Origin: Curtobacterium flaccumfaciens
GTDB taxonomy: Bacteria; Actinomycetota; Actinomycetes; Actinomycetales; Microbacteriaceae
Reading direction: 5' to 3'
DNA: 64,000 nucleotides
Assembly (NCBI GenBank): GCA_029689965.1
Contig: CP121450.1
Span: 2,232,001-2,296,000 of the forward strand
Shown here one piece after another: positions 1 to 11,583 of this stretch. Position 1 is the stretch's first letter; every line of letters starts with the position of its first letter. Under the pieces are notes generated by a model. The model worked only from the letters and a program-made list of their open reading frames with translations. It was not told where the DNA came from and did not search any database. Position numbers and translations under genes: made by a program.

Positions 1-1511
<1,511 letters not shown>

Positions 1512-1520
1512 CACGCGATC

Positions 1521-1569
1521 CGGCCTGGAGGCGCGGCGCGGGTCCGTCCCGCACCGCGCCTCCAGGCCG
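1521..1569. repeat. Dispersed hairpin repeat, family A, copy 1
   Basis: Perfect 16-base arms (1521-1536 and 1554-1569, core GCCTGGAGGCGCGG / CCGCGCCTCCAGGC) around a 17-base loop, 10 bases after the leuA stop. The same arms recur at many intergenic places in this window. No T-run follows, so it is either a T-less terminator or a REP-like element. Confidence 0.8.
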
Positions 1570-1775
1570 TGCGCACCTTGGCAGGGCGGGCCGGTCTGCA
1601 CGCGACTGTGCGAAATGCGGCACTTTCGGCGACGACGACCGACCCGTCCCGCCCGTTCGACGGACCGCAGGCGGCGTGTCCCGCCCGTTCGCGGTGGGGG
1701 CGCGGTGCGGCGTGGGGTGTCGGTGACTCGGCGGGCGCGGCGCGGGGTGTCGGTGCAGAGGGGGATACTGGACGA

Positions 1776-2648
1776 ATGCCGCTGTACCGGGACGAGTGCG
1801 TCGTGTTGCGCACCCACAAGCTCGGGGAAGCGGACCGCATCGTCACGATGCTCAGCCGGCAGCACGGCAAGATCCGGGCCGTGGCGAAGGGCGTCCGCCG
1901 GACCGCGTCGAAGTTCGGCTCCCGACTCGAGCCGTTCATGGTCGTCGACGCCCAGTTCTACGAGGGCCGCTCGCTCGACATCGTCACCCAGGCGGAGTCC
2001 CTCGGGTCGTACGGCGCGCAGATCGTCGCCGACTACGGGGCGTACACCGCCGCGAGCGCCATGGTCGAGACCGCCGACCGGTTGAGCGAGGCGGACGCCG
2101 GACTCCAGCAGTACCTGCTGCTCGTCGGGGCGCTCCGTTCCCTGGCCCGGGGCGAGCACGTGACCAGCGCGACGCTCGACTCGTACCTGCTCCGCGCGAT
2201 GAGCATCGCCGGATGGGCGCCCTCGTTCCGTGACTGCGCCGTGACCGGGGAGCCGGGGCCGCACTCGGCGTTCGTCGTGCAGCTCGGCGGCGTGGTGGCC
2301 GACCACGCCGCGCCTCCCGGGACGCCCCGCCTCGACCGGGAGACCCTGCACCTGCTCGGTTCCCTGCTGGCGGGCGACTGGCCGACGGTGGACGCAGCGG
2401 ACGAGCGGACGCGATCCCGTGCTTCCGGCGTGGTGGCGGCGTACGCCCAGTGGCACCTGGAACGATCGCTCCGCTCGCTGCCGCACGTCGACCGCAGCGA
2501 GCACCCCGCGCCGGTCGCGCCGGCACCAGGCGGTGTCCCGGCCGCGGTCGCCGCAACGCCCGCACCGACGGTCCACGCCGCCACCGGGACCCCGCGCACC
2601 GGCTCGACCGCGACCGAACCGTACGACCCCGAAGGAACGCCTGCATGA
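1776..2648 (+). CDS. recO: DNA repair protein RecO
   Basis: RecF-pathway mediator that helps load RecA on SSB-coated DNA. The N-terminus ([24 protein letters not shown] fold) is diagnostic, with the basic segment [12 protein letters not shown] following. The frame is open further upstream, but the ATG at 1776 gives the family N-terminus. The protein is 290 residues, a little long because of an Ala/Pro/Thr-rich tail of roughly 45 residues. The stop overlaps the uppS start as ATGA, so the two are translationally coupled. Frame intact. Confidence 0.94.
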   Translation: MPLYRDECVVLRTHKLGEADRIVTMLSRQHGKIRAVAKGVRRTASKFGSRLEPFMVVDAQFYEGRSLDIVTQAESLGSYGAQIVADYGAYTAASAMVETADRLSEADAGLQQYLLLVGALRSLARGEHVTSATLDSYLLRAMSIAGWAPSFRDCAVTGEPGPHSAFVVQLGGVVADHAAPPGTPRLDRETLHLLGSLLAGDWPTVDAADERTRSRASGVVAAYAQWHLERSLRSLPHVDRSEHPAPVAPAPGGVPAAVAATPAPTVHAATGTPRTGSTATEPYDPEGTPA

Positions 2649-3440
2649 GCCCACGCCGGTACGCCGAACCCGAGCCCCTGCGGCCCGTCGACTGGACGGG
2701 GAGCAGCCTCCCGCGATCCCGGAACAGTTCGTCCCCGAGCACGTCGCGATCGTCATGGACGGCAACGGCCGCTGGGCGAACCAGCGCGGGCTCACCCGGA
2801 TCGAGGGGCACCGGGCGGGCGAGGCCTCGCTGCTCGACGTCGTCGCCGGCGCCGTGCAGATCGGGGTCAAGCACGTCTCGGCGTACGCGTTCTCGACGGA
2901 GAACTGGAAGCGGTCCCCGGAGGAGGTCCGGTTCCTGATGGGCTTCAACCGCGAGGTCCTGCACCGCCGCCGCGACCAGCTGAACGCGTGGGGTGTGCGG
3001 ATCCGGTGGGCAGGGCGTCGGCCCCGCCTGTGGAGGAGTGTCGTCGACGAGCTGCGGACCGCGGAGCGGATGACCGCCGGCAACGACGTCTGCACGCTGA
3101 CGATGTGCGTGAACTACGGCGGACGGAACGAGATCGTCGATGCCGTGCGAGGCATGGCCGACGACCTCGCTGCCGGACGTCTCAAGCCGAACCAGGTCAC
3201 CGAGAAGGCCCTCGCGAAGCGGCTGTACGTGCCGGAGCTGCCCGACGTCGACCTGTTCCTCCGGAGCTTGGGGAGCAGCGCACGTCCAACTTCATGCTGT
3301 GGCAGTCGGCGTACGCCGAGATGGTGTTCCTCGACCGGCTCTGGCCGGACTTCCGGCGCACCGACCTGTGGGGAGCGATCGAGCAGTACGCGCGCCGCGA
3401 CCGACGGTTCGGCGGGGCGGTGGACGCGCCCACAGCCTGA
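2645..3440 (+). CDS. uppS: Isoprenyl (undecaprenyl) diphosphate synthase, two frameshifts
   Basis: Cis-prenyltransferase making the C55 lipid carrier for cell-wall synthesis. It starts at the ATG overlapping the recO stop. The product must be read in three frames: the N-terminus to about 2700, the core to about 3270 with [14 protein letters not shown] (the catalytic Asp and the diphosphate-binding region) and AFSTENWKR, then the C-terminus with [17 protein letters not shown]. Both breaks sit where GGGGAGCAG is present and GGGGGAGCAG would restore Gly-Glu-Gln, so I treat them as lost bases and not as a pseudogene. Restored length is about 265 residues, normal for the family. Confidence 0.92.
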
Positions 3441-3507
3441 CAGGACGTTCTCCACAGGTCCCGCGCCGCGCCTCCAGGCCGGAACGAACGCCGGTAGTCT
3501 TGCCCGG

Positions 3508-3513
3508 TACGAT
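3508..3513 (+). promoter_or_regulatory. Possible -10 element upstream of glyS
   Basis: TACGAT lies 42 bases before the glyS ATG in the 114-base uppS–glyS gap, in the least GC-rich patch there. No convincing -35 is visible. The same gap holds a half-copy of repeat family A (CCGCGCCTCCAGGCC, about 3464-3478). Confidence 0.3.
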
Positions 3514-3554
3514 TCCGCACCGAGCACCCGGCTCGGCGACCTCTGGAGCATTCC

Positions 3555-4938
3555 TTGGCACAGTCCTCCCGTCTCGACAGCGTCATCGCCCTGGCCAAGG
3601 GCCGTGGCTTCGTCTTCCAGTCGGGGAGATCTACGGCGGATCCCGCTCCGCGTGGGACTACGGGCCCCTCGGCGTCGAGCTCAAGGAGAACATCAAGCGC
3701 CAGTGGTGGCAGCGGTTCGTCCGCGGCCGCGGCGACATGGTCGGCCTCGACTCGGCCGTGATCCTGCCCCGCAAGGTGTGGGAAGCCTCGGGCACGTCGC
3801 GACCTTCACCGACCCGCTCGTCGAATGCCTGCACTGCCACCACCGCTTCCGCGCCGACCACCTGGAAGAGGCGTTCGAGGCGAAGAAGGGCCGCAAGCCC
3901 GAGGGCGGCATGGCCGAGATCGCGTGCCCGAACTGCGGCACTCGCGGGCAGTGGACCGAGCCGCGCGAGTTCTCCGGGATGCTCAAGACCTACCTCGGCC
4001 CGGTCGAGTCGGAAGAGGGGCTGAACTTCCTGCGCCCGGAGACCGCGCAGGGCATCTTCGTCGACTTCGCGCAGGTCGTCACGACGAGCCGCATGAAGCC
4101 CCCGTTCGGCATCGGACAGGTCGGCAAGGCGTTCCGCAACGAGATCACGCCCGGCAACTTCATCTTCCGCACGCGCGAGTTCGAGCAGATGGAGATCGAG
4201 TACTTCGTGCCGCCGGCCTCCGCGGACGAGCACTACGAGCAGTGGATCGCGGACTCGGTCGCGTTCTTCACCGACCTCGGCATCGACCCGGAGAACCTGC
4301 GCCGGTTCGACGTGCCGGACGGCGAGCGTGCCCACTACTCCGACGCCACCGCCGACATCGAGTACCGCTTCGGGTTCGCCGGCTCCGAGTGGGGCGAGCT
4401 CATGGGTGTCGCGAACCGCACCGACTTCGACCTCGACAACCACATCGAGTCGTCCGGCAAGGACCTGCGGTACTTCGACCAGGCCGCGAACGAGAAGTAC
4501 GTGCCGTACGTCATCGAGCCGTCGTTCGGCCTGACCCGTGCGCTCATGGCGTTCCTGCTCGACGCCTACCACGAGGACGAGGCACCGAACGCGAAGGGCG
4601 GTGTGGACAAGCGCACGGTCCTCCGGCTCGACCCGCGCCTGGCGCCGGTCAAGGCCGCTGTCCTGCCGCTGTCCCGCAACGAGCAGCTCTCGCCGGTGGC
4701 GCGGGGCCTCGCGGACGATCTGCGGAAGTACTGGAACGTGGACTTCGACGACGCGGGGGCGATCGGTCGCCGTTACCGTCGCCACGACGAGATCGGCACG
4801 CCGTTCTGCATCACGGTGGACTTCGACACGCTCGACGACAAGGCGGTCACGGTGCGGGAGCGCGACACGATGTCGCAGGAGCGCGTGGCGCTCGACCAGC
4901 TGCAGGGCTACCTGGCGGCGAGGCTCCTCGGCGCGTAA
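3555..4938 (+). CDS. glyS: Glycine--tRNA ligase (homodimeric type), two frameshifts
   Basis: Class II synthetase charging tRNA-Gly. The N-terminus ([20 protein letters not shown]) is in one frame to about 3623. The next segment ([20 protein letters not shown]) is in a second frame to about 3791. The remainder, from [20 protein letters not shown] to the stop, is in a third and includes CPNCGT, the motif 2 region [21 protein letters not shown] and motif 3 ([14 protein letters not shown]). A missing G in a GGGGAG context and a missing C in GGGCAC explain the breaks. Restored length of about 460 residues fits bacterial alpha2 GlyRS. The gene is essential, which argues strongly that the frameshifts are sequence errors. 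Confidence 0.95.
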
Positions 4939-4991
4939 GCGCGCGCTGCGCGCGCTGCCCGCGCAGCGCCGCCGCCGCGTGCCGCCCGCCG

Positions 4992-5051
4992 GAACCAGGT
5001 TCCGGACACCACACCGTGATGTTTCGCAGTGCGGTGTCCGGAACCTGGTTC
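4992..5051. repeat. Long inverted repeat between glyS and the DsbA-like gene
   Basis: Perfect 19-base arms, GAACCAGGTTCCGGACACC at 4992-5010 and its complement at 5033-5051, separated by 22 bases. GAACCAGGTTC is itself nearly self-complementary. It could act as a terminator for glyS (no T-run) or be another dispersed palindrome. Confidence 0.75.
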
Positions 5052-5127
5052 GACGTCGTTCGCCGGGGTGCGACGCACGCCACTGCGTGCGCGGGAATGC
5101 GGCCGTGAGCTCCGCGTTGCACCCAGC

Positions 5128-5878
5128 ATGATCGACACCACGCCCACCGACACCGTGAAGGTCGATGTCTGGTCGGACATCGCCTGCCCCTGGTGCTACA
5201 TCGGCAAACGGAAGTTCGAGGCCGGCGTCGCCGCCTTCGCCGCCAGCCCCGGAGCGCAGCCCGTCGAGGTCGAGTACCACTCCTTCGAGCTCAGCCCGGA
5301 CACGCCCGTCGACTTCGAGGGCACCGAGGCCGAGTTCCTCTCCGAGCACAAGGGCATGCCCGTCGAGCAGGCGCAGCAGATGCTCGACCAGGTCACCGGC
5401 ATCGCCGCGAGCGTCGGGCTCGCCTACGACTTCGAGTCGATGCACCACACCAACACGGTGAAGGCGCACCAGGTCATCCACCTCGCGAAGCAGCAGGGCA
5501 AGCAGCTCGAGATGGTCGAGCGGCTCTTCACCGCCTACTTCGAGCGCGGCGAGCACGTCGGCGACGAGTCGACGCTCGCAGACCTGGGGACCGAGATCGG
5601 TCTCGACCGCGACGAGGTCCTCGCCACCCTTCGCGACGACGCACAGCTTCGCGGCCGTCCGCGCCGACCAGGCGCAGGCGCAGTCGTACGGCATCAACGG
5701 CGTCCCGTTCTTCGTCATCGACGGCAAGTACGGCGTCTCGGGCGCGCAGGACCCGGCTGCGTTCGAGCAGGTGCTGACGCAGGTGGTGGCGCTCCGCCAG
5801 ACCACTCCCGAGGAAGTCGCGTCCGCGTCGCAGCGCGCCGCCGACGACGAGGCGGCGGACGCGGCGGTGACCCGATGA
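5128..5878 (+). CDS. DsbA family (FrnE-like) oxidoreductase, one frameshift
   Basis: Thioredoxin-fold protein with a CPWC active site in VWSDIACPWCYIGKRKFE near residue 20, typical of cytosolic FrnE-like DsbA proteins; no signal peptide is seen. The helical insertion (MHHTNTVKAHQVIHLAKQQGK) matches this subfamily. At about 5645 the frame changes; the second frame gives the expected YGINGVPFFVIDGKYGVSGAQ cis-Pro region and ends at 5878. The break lies at CAGCTTCG, one of several GAAGCT/AGCTT indels in this window. Restored length is about 250 residues. It overlaps the next start as ATGA. The substrate is unknown. Confidence 0.9.
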
Positions 5879-6093
5879 CGGTCGCACAGCCGACCGGCGC
5901 GGTCGAGCCGCGCCTCCAGTCCGCGCCGCCGGTCTCGGTGCCGGACGCCCTCACCGGTGCGGTGACCATCAGCGGTCTGGAGGCACGCCCCGCCCTGCTC
6001 ACGCTCGTCACGCCCGGTGGTGCGCCGGTCTGCGAAGGCGACTCGTGTTTCGTCCCCGGCGCGGAGGGTGACTGGACCGAGGTCCCCGACTGA
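5875..6093 (+). CDS. Small hypothetical protein, 72 residues
   Basis: Not recognised. It starts at an ATG overlapping the DsbA-like stop, so it is probably cotranslated with it. It has one Cys pair (PVCEGDSCFVPG, a CEGDSC motif) near the C-terminus. Two stretches (EPRLQS and GLEARP) are the translations of the family A hairpin arms, so part of the coding sequence may derive from a repeat inserted in the gene. The C-terminal half could be the conserved core. No function can be assigned. Confidence 0.55.
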   Translation: MTVAQPTGAVEPRLQSAPPVSVPDALTGAVTISGLEARPALLTLVTPGGAPVCEGDSCFVPGAEGDWTEVPD

Positions 6094-6189
6094 CCGGTCC
6101 CGTGCGGCGATCCACGATGCGGCGCTCGCGCTTCGCGTCCCGTTGCGTACACGGCGCCCCGATGCTGCAGGGCGCGAGCGCGCGGCAAC

Positions 6190-6278
6190 GACCGCGTGAC
6201 CGCGTGACCGCGTGACCGCGTGACCGCGTGACCGCGCGACCGCGTGACCGCGCGACCGCGCGACCGCGTGACCGCGTC
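6190..6278. repeat. Octamer tandem array GACCGCGT/C
   Basis: About eleven head-to-tail copies of GACCGCGT or GACCGCGC between the convergent 5875 gene and the ybaK-like gene, ending at the last codon of the latter. The 8-base period is not a codon multiple, consistent with non-coding DNA. Confidence 0.85.
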
Positions 6279-6762
6279 CTAGCGGAGCGGCTCCTCGTCG
6301 GTGATGTCGGCGAGCGTGGCATCGTACGCGGCGACGAGGTCGTCGGCATCGACGAAGGCGCTCGCGCCGTGCCGCCCGGCGCCCAGCGCCACCCGGCGCC
6401 CCGTGATGCGTTCGTCTGCGTAGACCGGCAGGTCGCCGGTCGCTCCGATCGGCGTGATCGTGCCGCGCTCGTAGCCCGACGCCTCGAGCGCGGTTCCGGC
6501 ATCGGGCATGGAGAAGCTTGTTGACCCCGACGACGGCGCGGAGCTTCTTCCACGCGATGCTCCGCCCGCCGGGCACCAGGGCGAGCAGGAAGCCGCCGTC
6601 GTGGCGCTTCACGACGAGGGTCTTCACGATGTCTCCGGGCTCGATGCCGAGGAGCTCCGCGGCCTCGTGCAGGGAGTTCGCCGCGGGGCGTTCGACGACC
6701 TCGACCCGCAGGCCGCGGGCGGAGGCGTCGGCGTCGAACCGGGTGCTCGCGTCGGTCGTCAT
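6279..6762 (-). CDS. YbaK/EbsC-type aminoacyl-tRNA deacylase, one frameshift
   Basis: Trans-editing protein of the YbaK/ProX family, which hydrolyses mischarged Cys- or Ala-tRNA-Pro. N-terminal half: GIEPGDIVKTLVVKRHDGGFLLALVPGGRSIAWKKL, with the usual conserved Lys-Thr. The C-terminal half lies in another frame (MPDAGTALEASGYERGTITPIG … GDLPVYADERI). The break at about 6512 is one extra base in GAGAAGCTT (GAGAGCTT would restore the frame). Restored length of about 160 residues is normal. It is divergent from dusB across a 47-base gap. Confidence 0.9.
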
Positions 6763-6809
6763 GTGGAGAACGCTACCCGCGTGCACCGACGTGGGAGGAT
6801 GGGACAGGT

Positions 6810-7963
6810 ATGACGATCACACAAGCCCCAGCACGTCCGCTGCGCATCGGCCCCATCGAGGTCGACGTGCCGGTCGTGCTCGCGCCGATGGCGGGCATCA
6901 CGAACATGGCGTACCGCCGGCTCTGCCGCGAGTACGGCGCCGGTCTGTACGTCTGCGAGATGATCACCTCGCGGGCGCTCGTGGAACGCACGCCCGTGTC
7001 GATGCAGCTGATCCAGCACCACGAGTCCGAGACGCCGCGGTCCATCCAGCTTCTACGGCGTCGAGCCGAACACCGTGGCCGAGGCCGCTTCGATCCTCGT
7101 CGGCGAGGACCGGGCCGACCACATCGACCTCAACTTCGGCTGCCCGGTGCCGAAGGTCACGCGCAAGGGCGGGGAGCGGCACTGCCGTGGAAGCTCGACC
7201 TGTTCAAGGACCTGGTCACCAAGACGGTCAGGGCGGCCGGTGACGTCCCCGTGACGGTGAAGATGCGCAAGGGCATCGACGCCGACCACCTCACGTACCT
7301 CGACGCCGCCCGCATCGCCCGGGACGCCGGGGTCGCCGCGGTGTCGCTGCACGCACGCACCGCGAACGAGCACTACTCCGGGCACGCCGACTGGTCGGCG
7401 ATCGCGACGCTGAAGGAGACCATCACCGACATCCCGGTGCTCGGCAACGGCGACATCTGGTCCGCGGCCGACGCGCTCCGGATGGTCGACGAGACCGGGT
7501 GCGACGGCGTCGTCGTCGGGCGCGGATGCCTGGGCCGGCCATGGCTGTTCGGCGACCTCGCGGCGGCGTTCCGTGGCGAGGGACTGCGCTACATGCCGAC
7601 ACTCGGCGAGGTCGCGGTCGCGTTCAAGCGGCACGCCGAGCTGCTCGTCGACTTCTTCGGCTCCGAGGACCAGGGCTGCCGGGACGTCCGGAAGCACGTG
7701 GCGTGGTACTTCAAGGGGTACCCGATCGGCGGCGACGTCCGGTCCGGCCTGTCGACGGCGTCCACGCTGCAGGAGATCGACGACCTGCTCGGGCAGCTCG
7801 ACCACGACGCTCCGTACCCGGGGGCTGACGCAGAGGGGCCCCGGGGCGCGCCGGTCACCCGAAGCGCACGGCGCTGCCCGACCGCTGGCTCGAGAGCCGC
7901 GACGTGGACGCCGAGTTCCGCAAGGTGCTCGCCGCCGCCGAACTGCACCACAGCGGCGGATGA
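6810..7963 (+). CDS. dusB: tRNA-dihydrouridine synthase B-like, three frameshift sites
   Basis: FMN-dependent reduction of uridine in tRNA. The N-terminus has VVLAPMAGITNMAYRRLCREYG and CEMITSRALVERT. Around 7050 the frame shifts to one reading YGVEPNTVAEAASILVG and the catalytic-loop region DHIDLNFGCPVPKVTRKGGG, then back at about 7172 to LPWKLDLFKDLV … SLHARTANEHYSGHADWSAI. A last shift at about 7842 gives the normal tail ending DVDAEFRKVLAAAELHHSGG. Two breaks are G/C-run losses; the first is an extra base in CAGCTTCTAC, a GAGCTG-type site on the other strand. The stop overlaps dgt as ATGA. Confidence 0.94.
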
Positions 7964-9240
7964 GCGCCACCGCCTCGTACGGGCCCGCCGACGCCGAGCG
8001 CTGGCTGCCCGAGACCCACGGGAACCGCCGGTCCGACTTCGCCCGCGACCGCGCCCGGCCGCTGCACTCGAGCGCGCTGCGCCGGCTCGCCGCGAAGACC
8101 CAGGTGCTCAGCCCGACGACGGGGCTCGACTTCGCCCGGAACCGGCTGACGCACTCGCTCGAGGTCGCGCAGGTCGGCCGGGAGCTCGCCGATTCGCTCG
8201 GCCTCGACCCGGACGTCGTCGACACCGCCTGCCTCGCGCACGACATCGGGCACCCGCCGTTCGGGCACAACGGGGAGACCGCCGTGAACGCCTGGGCGGC
8301 CGACATCGGCGGGTTCGAGGGGAACGCGCAGACGCTGCGCCTGCTGACCCGGCTCGAGCCCAAGGTGTACGGCGACGACGGTCGGGCGTACGGGCTCAAC
8401 CTGACCCGGGCCTCGCTCGACGCGAGCTGCAAGTACCCGTGGCCGGCGGCGCAGGGAGTCTCCGAAGCATCGTCGGGACGGACGAAGTTCGGCTTCTACG
8501 ACGACGACCACGCCGCGTTCGAGTGGCTCCGCGCGGGCGCTCCGCGACGGCAGCGCTGCATCGAGGCGCAGGTCATGGACCTCTCCGACGACATCGCGTA
8601 CTCGGTGCACGACTTCGAGGACGCCGTCGTCGCGGGCTTCATCGACGTGGCCGCCCTCGGGGACCGAGTCGGCGAGAACGACATCGTGTCGGCCATGCAC
8701 GCCTGGGTCGGCTCGGACCTCAGCCGCGACGAGCTGCTCGAGGCGTTCGACCGGCTCCGGTCGCTGCCACTGTGGATGACGTCGTACGACGGATCCCGAC
8801 GGGACCTGGCGCGCCTGAAGAACCTCACTTCGCAGCTCATCGGACGCTTCGCGCGGACGGCCACCGCGGCGACGCGCGAGTCCTACGCGTCCGGGTCCCT
8901 GGTGCGGTTCGCCGCCTCGGTCGTCACGCCGCCGGAGATCATCGGCGAGATCGCGGTCCTCAAGGGCATCGTCGCCGCGTTCGTCATGACGCACGGCGAC
9001 CGGCAGCCCGTGTACGAGGAGCAGCGGCGCATCCTGACCGAGCTGCTCGACGCCCTCGCGGCGAGCGGCAGCGCGGACCTCGAACCGGGCTTCGCCGCCG
9101 ACTGGCGTGCTGCGTCCGACGACACCGGGCGGCTGCGTGCGGTGGTCGACCAGGTCGCGAGCCTGACCGACCAGGGTGCGTTGGCGTGGCACCGGCGGCT
9201 CGTGGTCGGGGAGCACGAGAGCGTCCACATCCCGGTCTGA
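7960..9240 (+). CDS. dgt: Deoxyguanosinetriphosphate triphosphohydrolase-like protein
   Basis: HD-domain dNTPase releasing triphosphate from dNTPs. The metal-binding HD pair is in TACLAHDIGHPPFGHNGE near residue 90; NRLTHSLEVAQVGREL supplies the first His, and MDLSDDIAYSVHDFEDAV the later Asp. The frame is intact over 426 residues, a normal length. The start overlaps the dusB stop, and dusB–dgt–dnaG is a common actinobacterial order, so it is probably one operon up to the repeat region after it. Confidence 0.95.
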   Translation: MSATASYGPADAERWLPETHGNRRSDFARDRARPLHSSALRRLAAKTQVLSPTTGLDFARNRLTHSLEVAQVGRELADSLGLDPDVVDTACLAHDIGHPPFGHNGETAVNAWAADIGGFEGNAQTLRLLTRLEPKVYGDDGRAYGLNLTRASLDASCKYPWPAAQGVSEASSGRTKFGFYDDDHAAFEWLRAGAPRRQRCIEAQVMDLSDDIAYSVHDFEDAVVAGFIDVAALGDRVGENDIVSAMHAWVGSDLSRDELLEAFDRLRSLPLWMTSYDGSRRDLARLKNLTSQLIGRFARTATAATRESYASGSLVRFAASVVTPPEIIGEIAVLKGIVAAFVMTHGDRQPVYEEQRRILTELLDALAASGSADLEPGFAADWRAASDDTGRLRAVVDQVASLTDQGALAWHRRLVVGEHESVHIPV

Positions 9241-9650
9241 ACCGGAGTCCGGGGCATCCCGAGGCGTGTCGGGCGGTCGAGACACGGGTCCGGCCGCGAG
9301 ACGCCGGGCAGGCGGCGAGACACCGCCGGAACCGGCGGTGTCTCGCGAACGGGCCGGTGTCTCGCGAACGGGCCGGCGTCTCGACGACGGGCCGGCGTCT
9401 CGACGACGGGCCGGCGTCTCGACGACGGGCCGGTGTCTCGACGACGGGCCGGTGTCTCGACGACGGGCCGGCGTCTCGCGCCCACGCCGGTCTCGACGAC
9501 GCACCCCGTGCCGCGGACGCGACCCGATGCCGTCGGGCGCACCCTCTGGCCGCGCGCCGACGGACGGTGCCGAGCCGCGCCTCCAGGCCATGGCCCGTCC
9601 GCAGGCGAGGCAGTCCGGCGCCGGGCGTCGGCGCCAGGAACTAGGATCGA
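9241..9650. repeat. Non-coding gap with a 19-base tandem array and a family A half-site
   Basis: From about 9280 to 9480 there are seven or more copies of a 19-base unit like CGACGACGGGCCGGCGTCT, with divergent leading copies carrying CGAGACACCGCC. A family A arm (GCCGCGCCTCCAGGCC, about 9573-9588) follows. No credible gene is visible; open frames here are products of the repeat. The dnaG promoter would have to lie in the last 60 bases. Confidence 0.8.
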
Positions 9651-11583
9651 GTGGTGGCTGGCAGGATCGCGCGGAACGACATCGACGAGGTCCGCTCGCG
9701 TGTCAACATCGCGGACGTCGTCGGCGACTACGTCACCCTGAAGTCCGCCGGGGTGGGCTCGCTGAAGGGGCTCTGCCCCTTCCACGACGAACGCTCCCCG
9801 TCCTTCCACGTGCGACCGCAGGTCGGCCGGTACCACTGCTTCGGCTGCGGCGAGGACGGCGACGTCTTCGACTTCGTGATCAAGCAGGACCACACGACCT
9901 TCCAGGAAGCCGTCGAGCGGATGGCCGCGAAGATCGGCTTCACGCTCCACTACGAAGAGGGCGACGGCCCCCGCACCGACTACAACGCCCGGGCCCGGCT
10001 GATCGCCGCGAACGAGGCCGCGCAGCAGTTCTACGTCGCGCAGCTCACGACCGCCGCGGCCGAGCCCGCGAGGCAGTTCCTGGGGGAGCGCGGCTTCGAC
10101 CCGGCGGCTGCGCAGCACTTCGGCGTGGGCTTCGCGCCGAAGTCGTACGACGCGCTCAAGGACCACCTGCGCGGTCGTGGCTTCACCATCGAGGAGATCA
10201 TCTCCGCCGGCCTCGTCAGTCAGGGCGACCGCTCCCCGTACGACCGGTTCCGCGGGCGACTGATGTGGCCGATCCGCGACGTGACCGGGGCGACGATCGG
10301 GTTCGGCGCGCGGCGCCTGCTCGACGACGACAAGGGCCCGAAGTACCTCAACACGCCCGAGACGCCGATCTACCACAAGAGCCAGGTGCTCTACGGCCTC
10401 GACCTCGCCCGGCGGGAGATCTCGAAGCAGAAGCAGGTCGTGATCGTCGAGGGCTACACCGACGTCATGGCCTGCCACCTCGCGGGCATCACCACCGCCG
10501 TGGCCACGTGCGGCACGTCGTTCGGCGTCGACCACATCAAGGTGCTCCGCCCGATGCTCGGCGACTCCGCCGGTGCGCACCTCTCGCAGCTCGGCGACAT
10601 CGTCTTCACCTTCGACCCGGACGAAGCCGGGCAGCGGGCGGCCTCCCGGGCCTTCGCGGAAGAGAGCCGGTTCGCGTCGCAGACCTACGTCGCCGTCGCC
10701 CCGGGTGGACTCGACCCGTGCGACCTCCGCCTCGCACGCGGCGACTCGGCCGTCGCGCGACTCATCGAGACCAAGCGCCCGATGTTCGAGTTCATCATCC
10801 GGCGGCGGCTCGCCACCCACGACATCGAGACGGCGGAGGGACGCGTCGCCGGCCTCCGCGATGCCGCTCCGGTGGTCGCGGGCATCCGGGACCGCACCCT
10901 CGCGTCGGCCTACACGCGGGAGACCGCGAAGTGGCTCGGCATGGACATCCCCGAGGTACGCCGCGCGGTCGACAACGCGCGACAGCGAGCCGGGTCCGGG
11001 TCCGGTGGGCGGCACGAGGACCGGACTGGAGGCACGGGGCAAGGCATGCAGACAGGCCCCGGTGGCGAGAGGGTCGCCCCGCCCGACGAGCCCGTGGCCG
11101 GGCTGCGGCTCCTGCCGAACGACCCGATCACCCGGATGGAGCGCGACGCCGTGATGGCGATGGTGCAGCAGCCCGGGCACGTCGGGCGCCGCTCCTCGGA
11201 CTCGCCGCCGCCGCGACGTTCTCGGCGCCGATGCTCTCGGTCGTGCGGGACGCCGTCGTGGCGAACGTCGACGCCGTGGGCGCGGGGACTGGCTCGAGCG
11301 GCTGCTGCAGGACGTGCCGGCACCCTTCCGTGGGCTCGTGCAGGAGCTCGCGGTCATGCCGATCCCCGCCCGTACCGACGAGGACCTCGCGATCTACGCA
11401 CGGAGCATCGTGGTCGCTCTGGTGGAGCGGGACCTCCTCGCGAGGAAGGCGTCGCTCCTCGGGCAGCTGCAGCGGGCGGACCCGCACGAGCAGGCCGACC
11501 GGCGAGCCGAGATCCAGCGGCAACTCGTCGAGATCGACGCGCAGCGGATGCGGTTGCGCGCCGACGCCGAGGCGGTCTCGTAG
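9651..11583 (+). CDS. dnaG: DNA primase, two frameshifts near the 3' end
   Basis: Synthesises RNA primers at the replication fork. The CHC2 zinc finger is visible (LCPFHDERSPSFHV … YHCFGCGEDGDVFDF), followed by the TOPRIM domain (VVIVEGYTDVMACHLAG, FDPDEAGQRAA). GTG codons at 9651 and 9654 are both possible starts. After residue 500 the frame breaks twice (about 11185 and 11285, each one G short in a G-run); reading across restores APLLGLAAAATFSAPMLS and DWLERLLQDVPAPFRGL, the DnaB-binding C-terminal domain. Near 11030 a family A arm is embedded in the linker. Total length is about 644 residues. Confidence 0.95.

Noticed and set aside
9280-9480. CRISPR-like array
   Set aside because: Units are contiguous with no unique spacers and only 19 bases long; no cas genes in the window. 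The same applies to the 8-, 36- and 39-base arrays.
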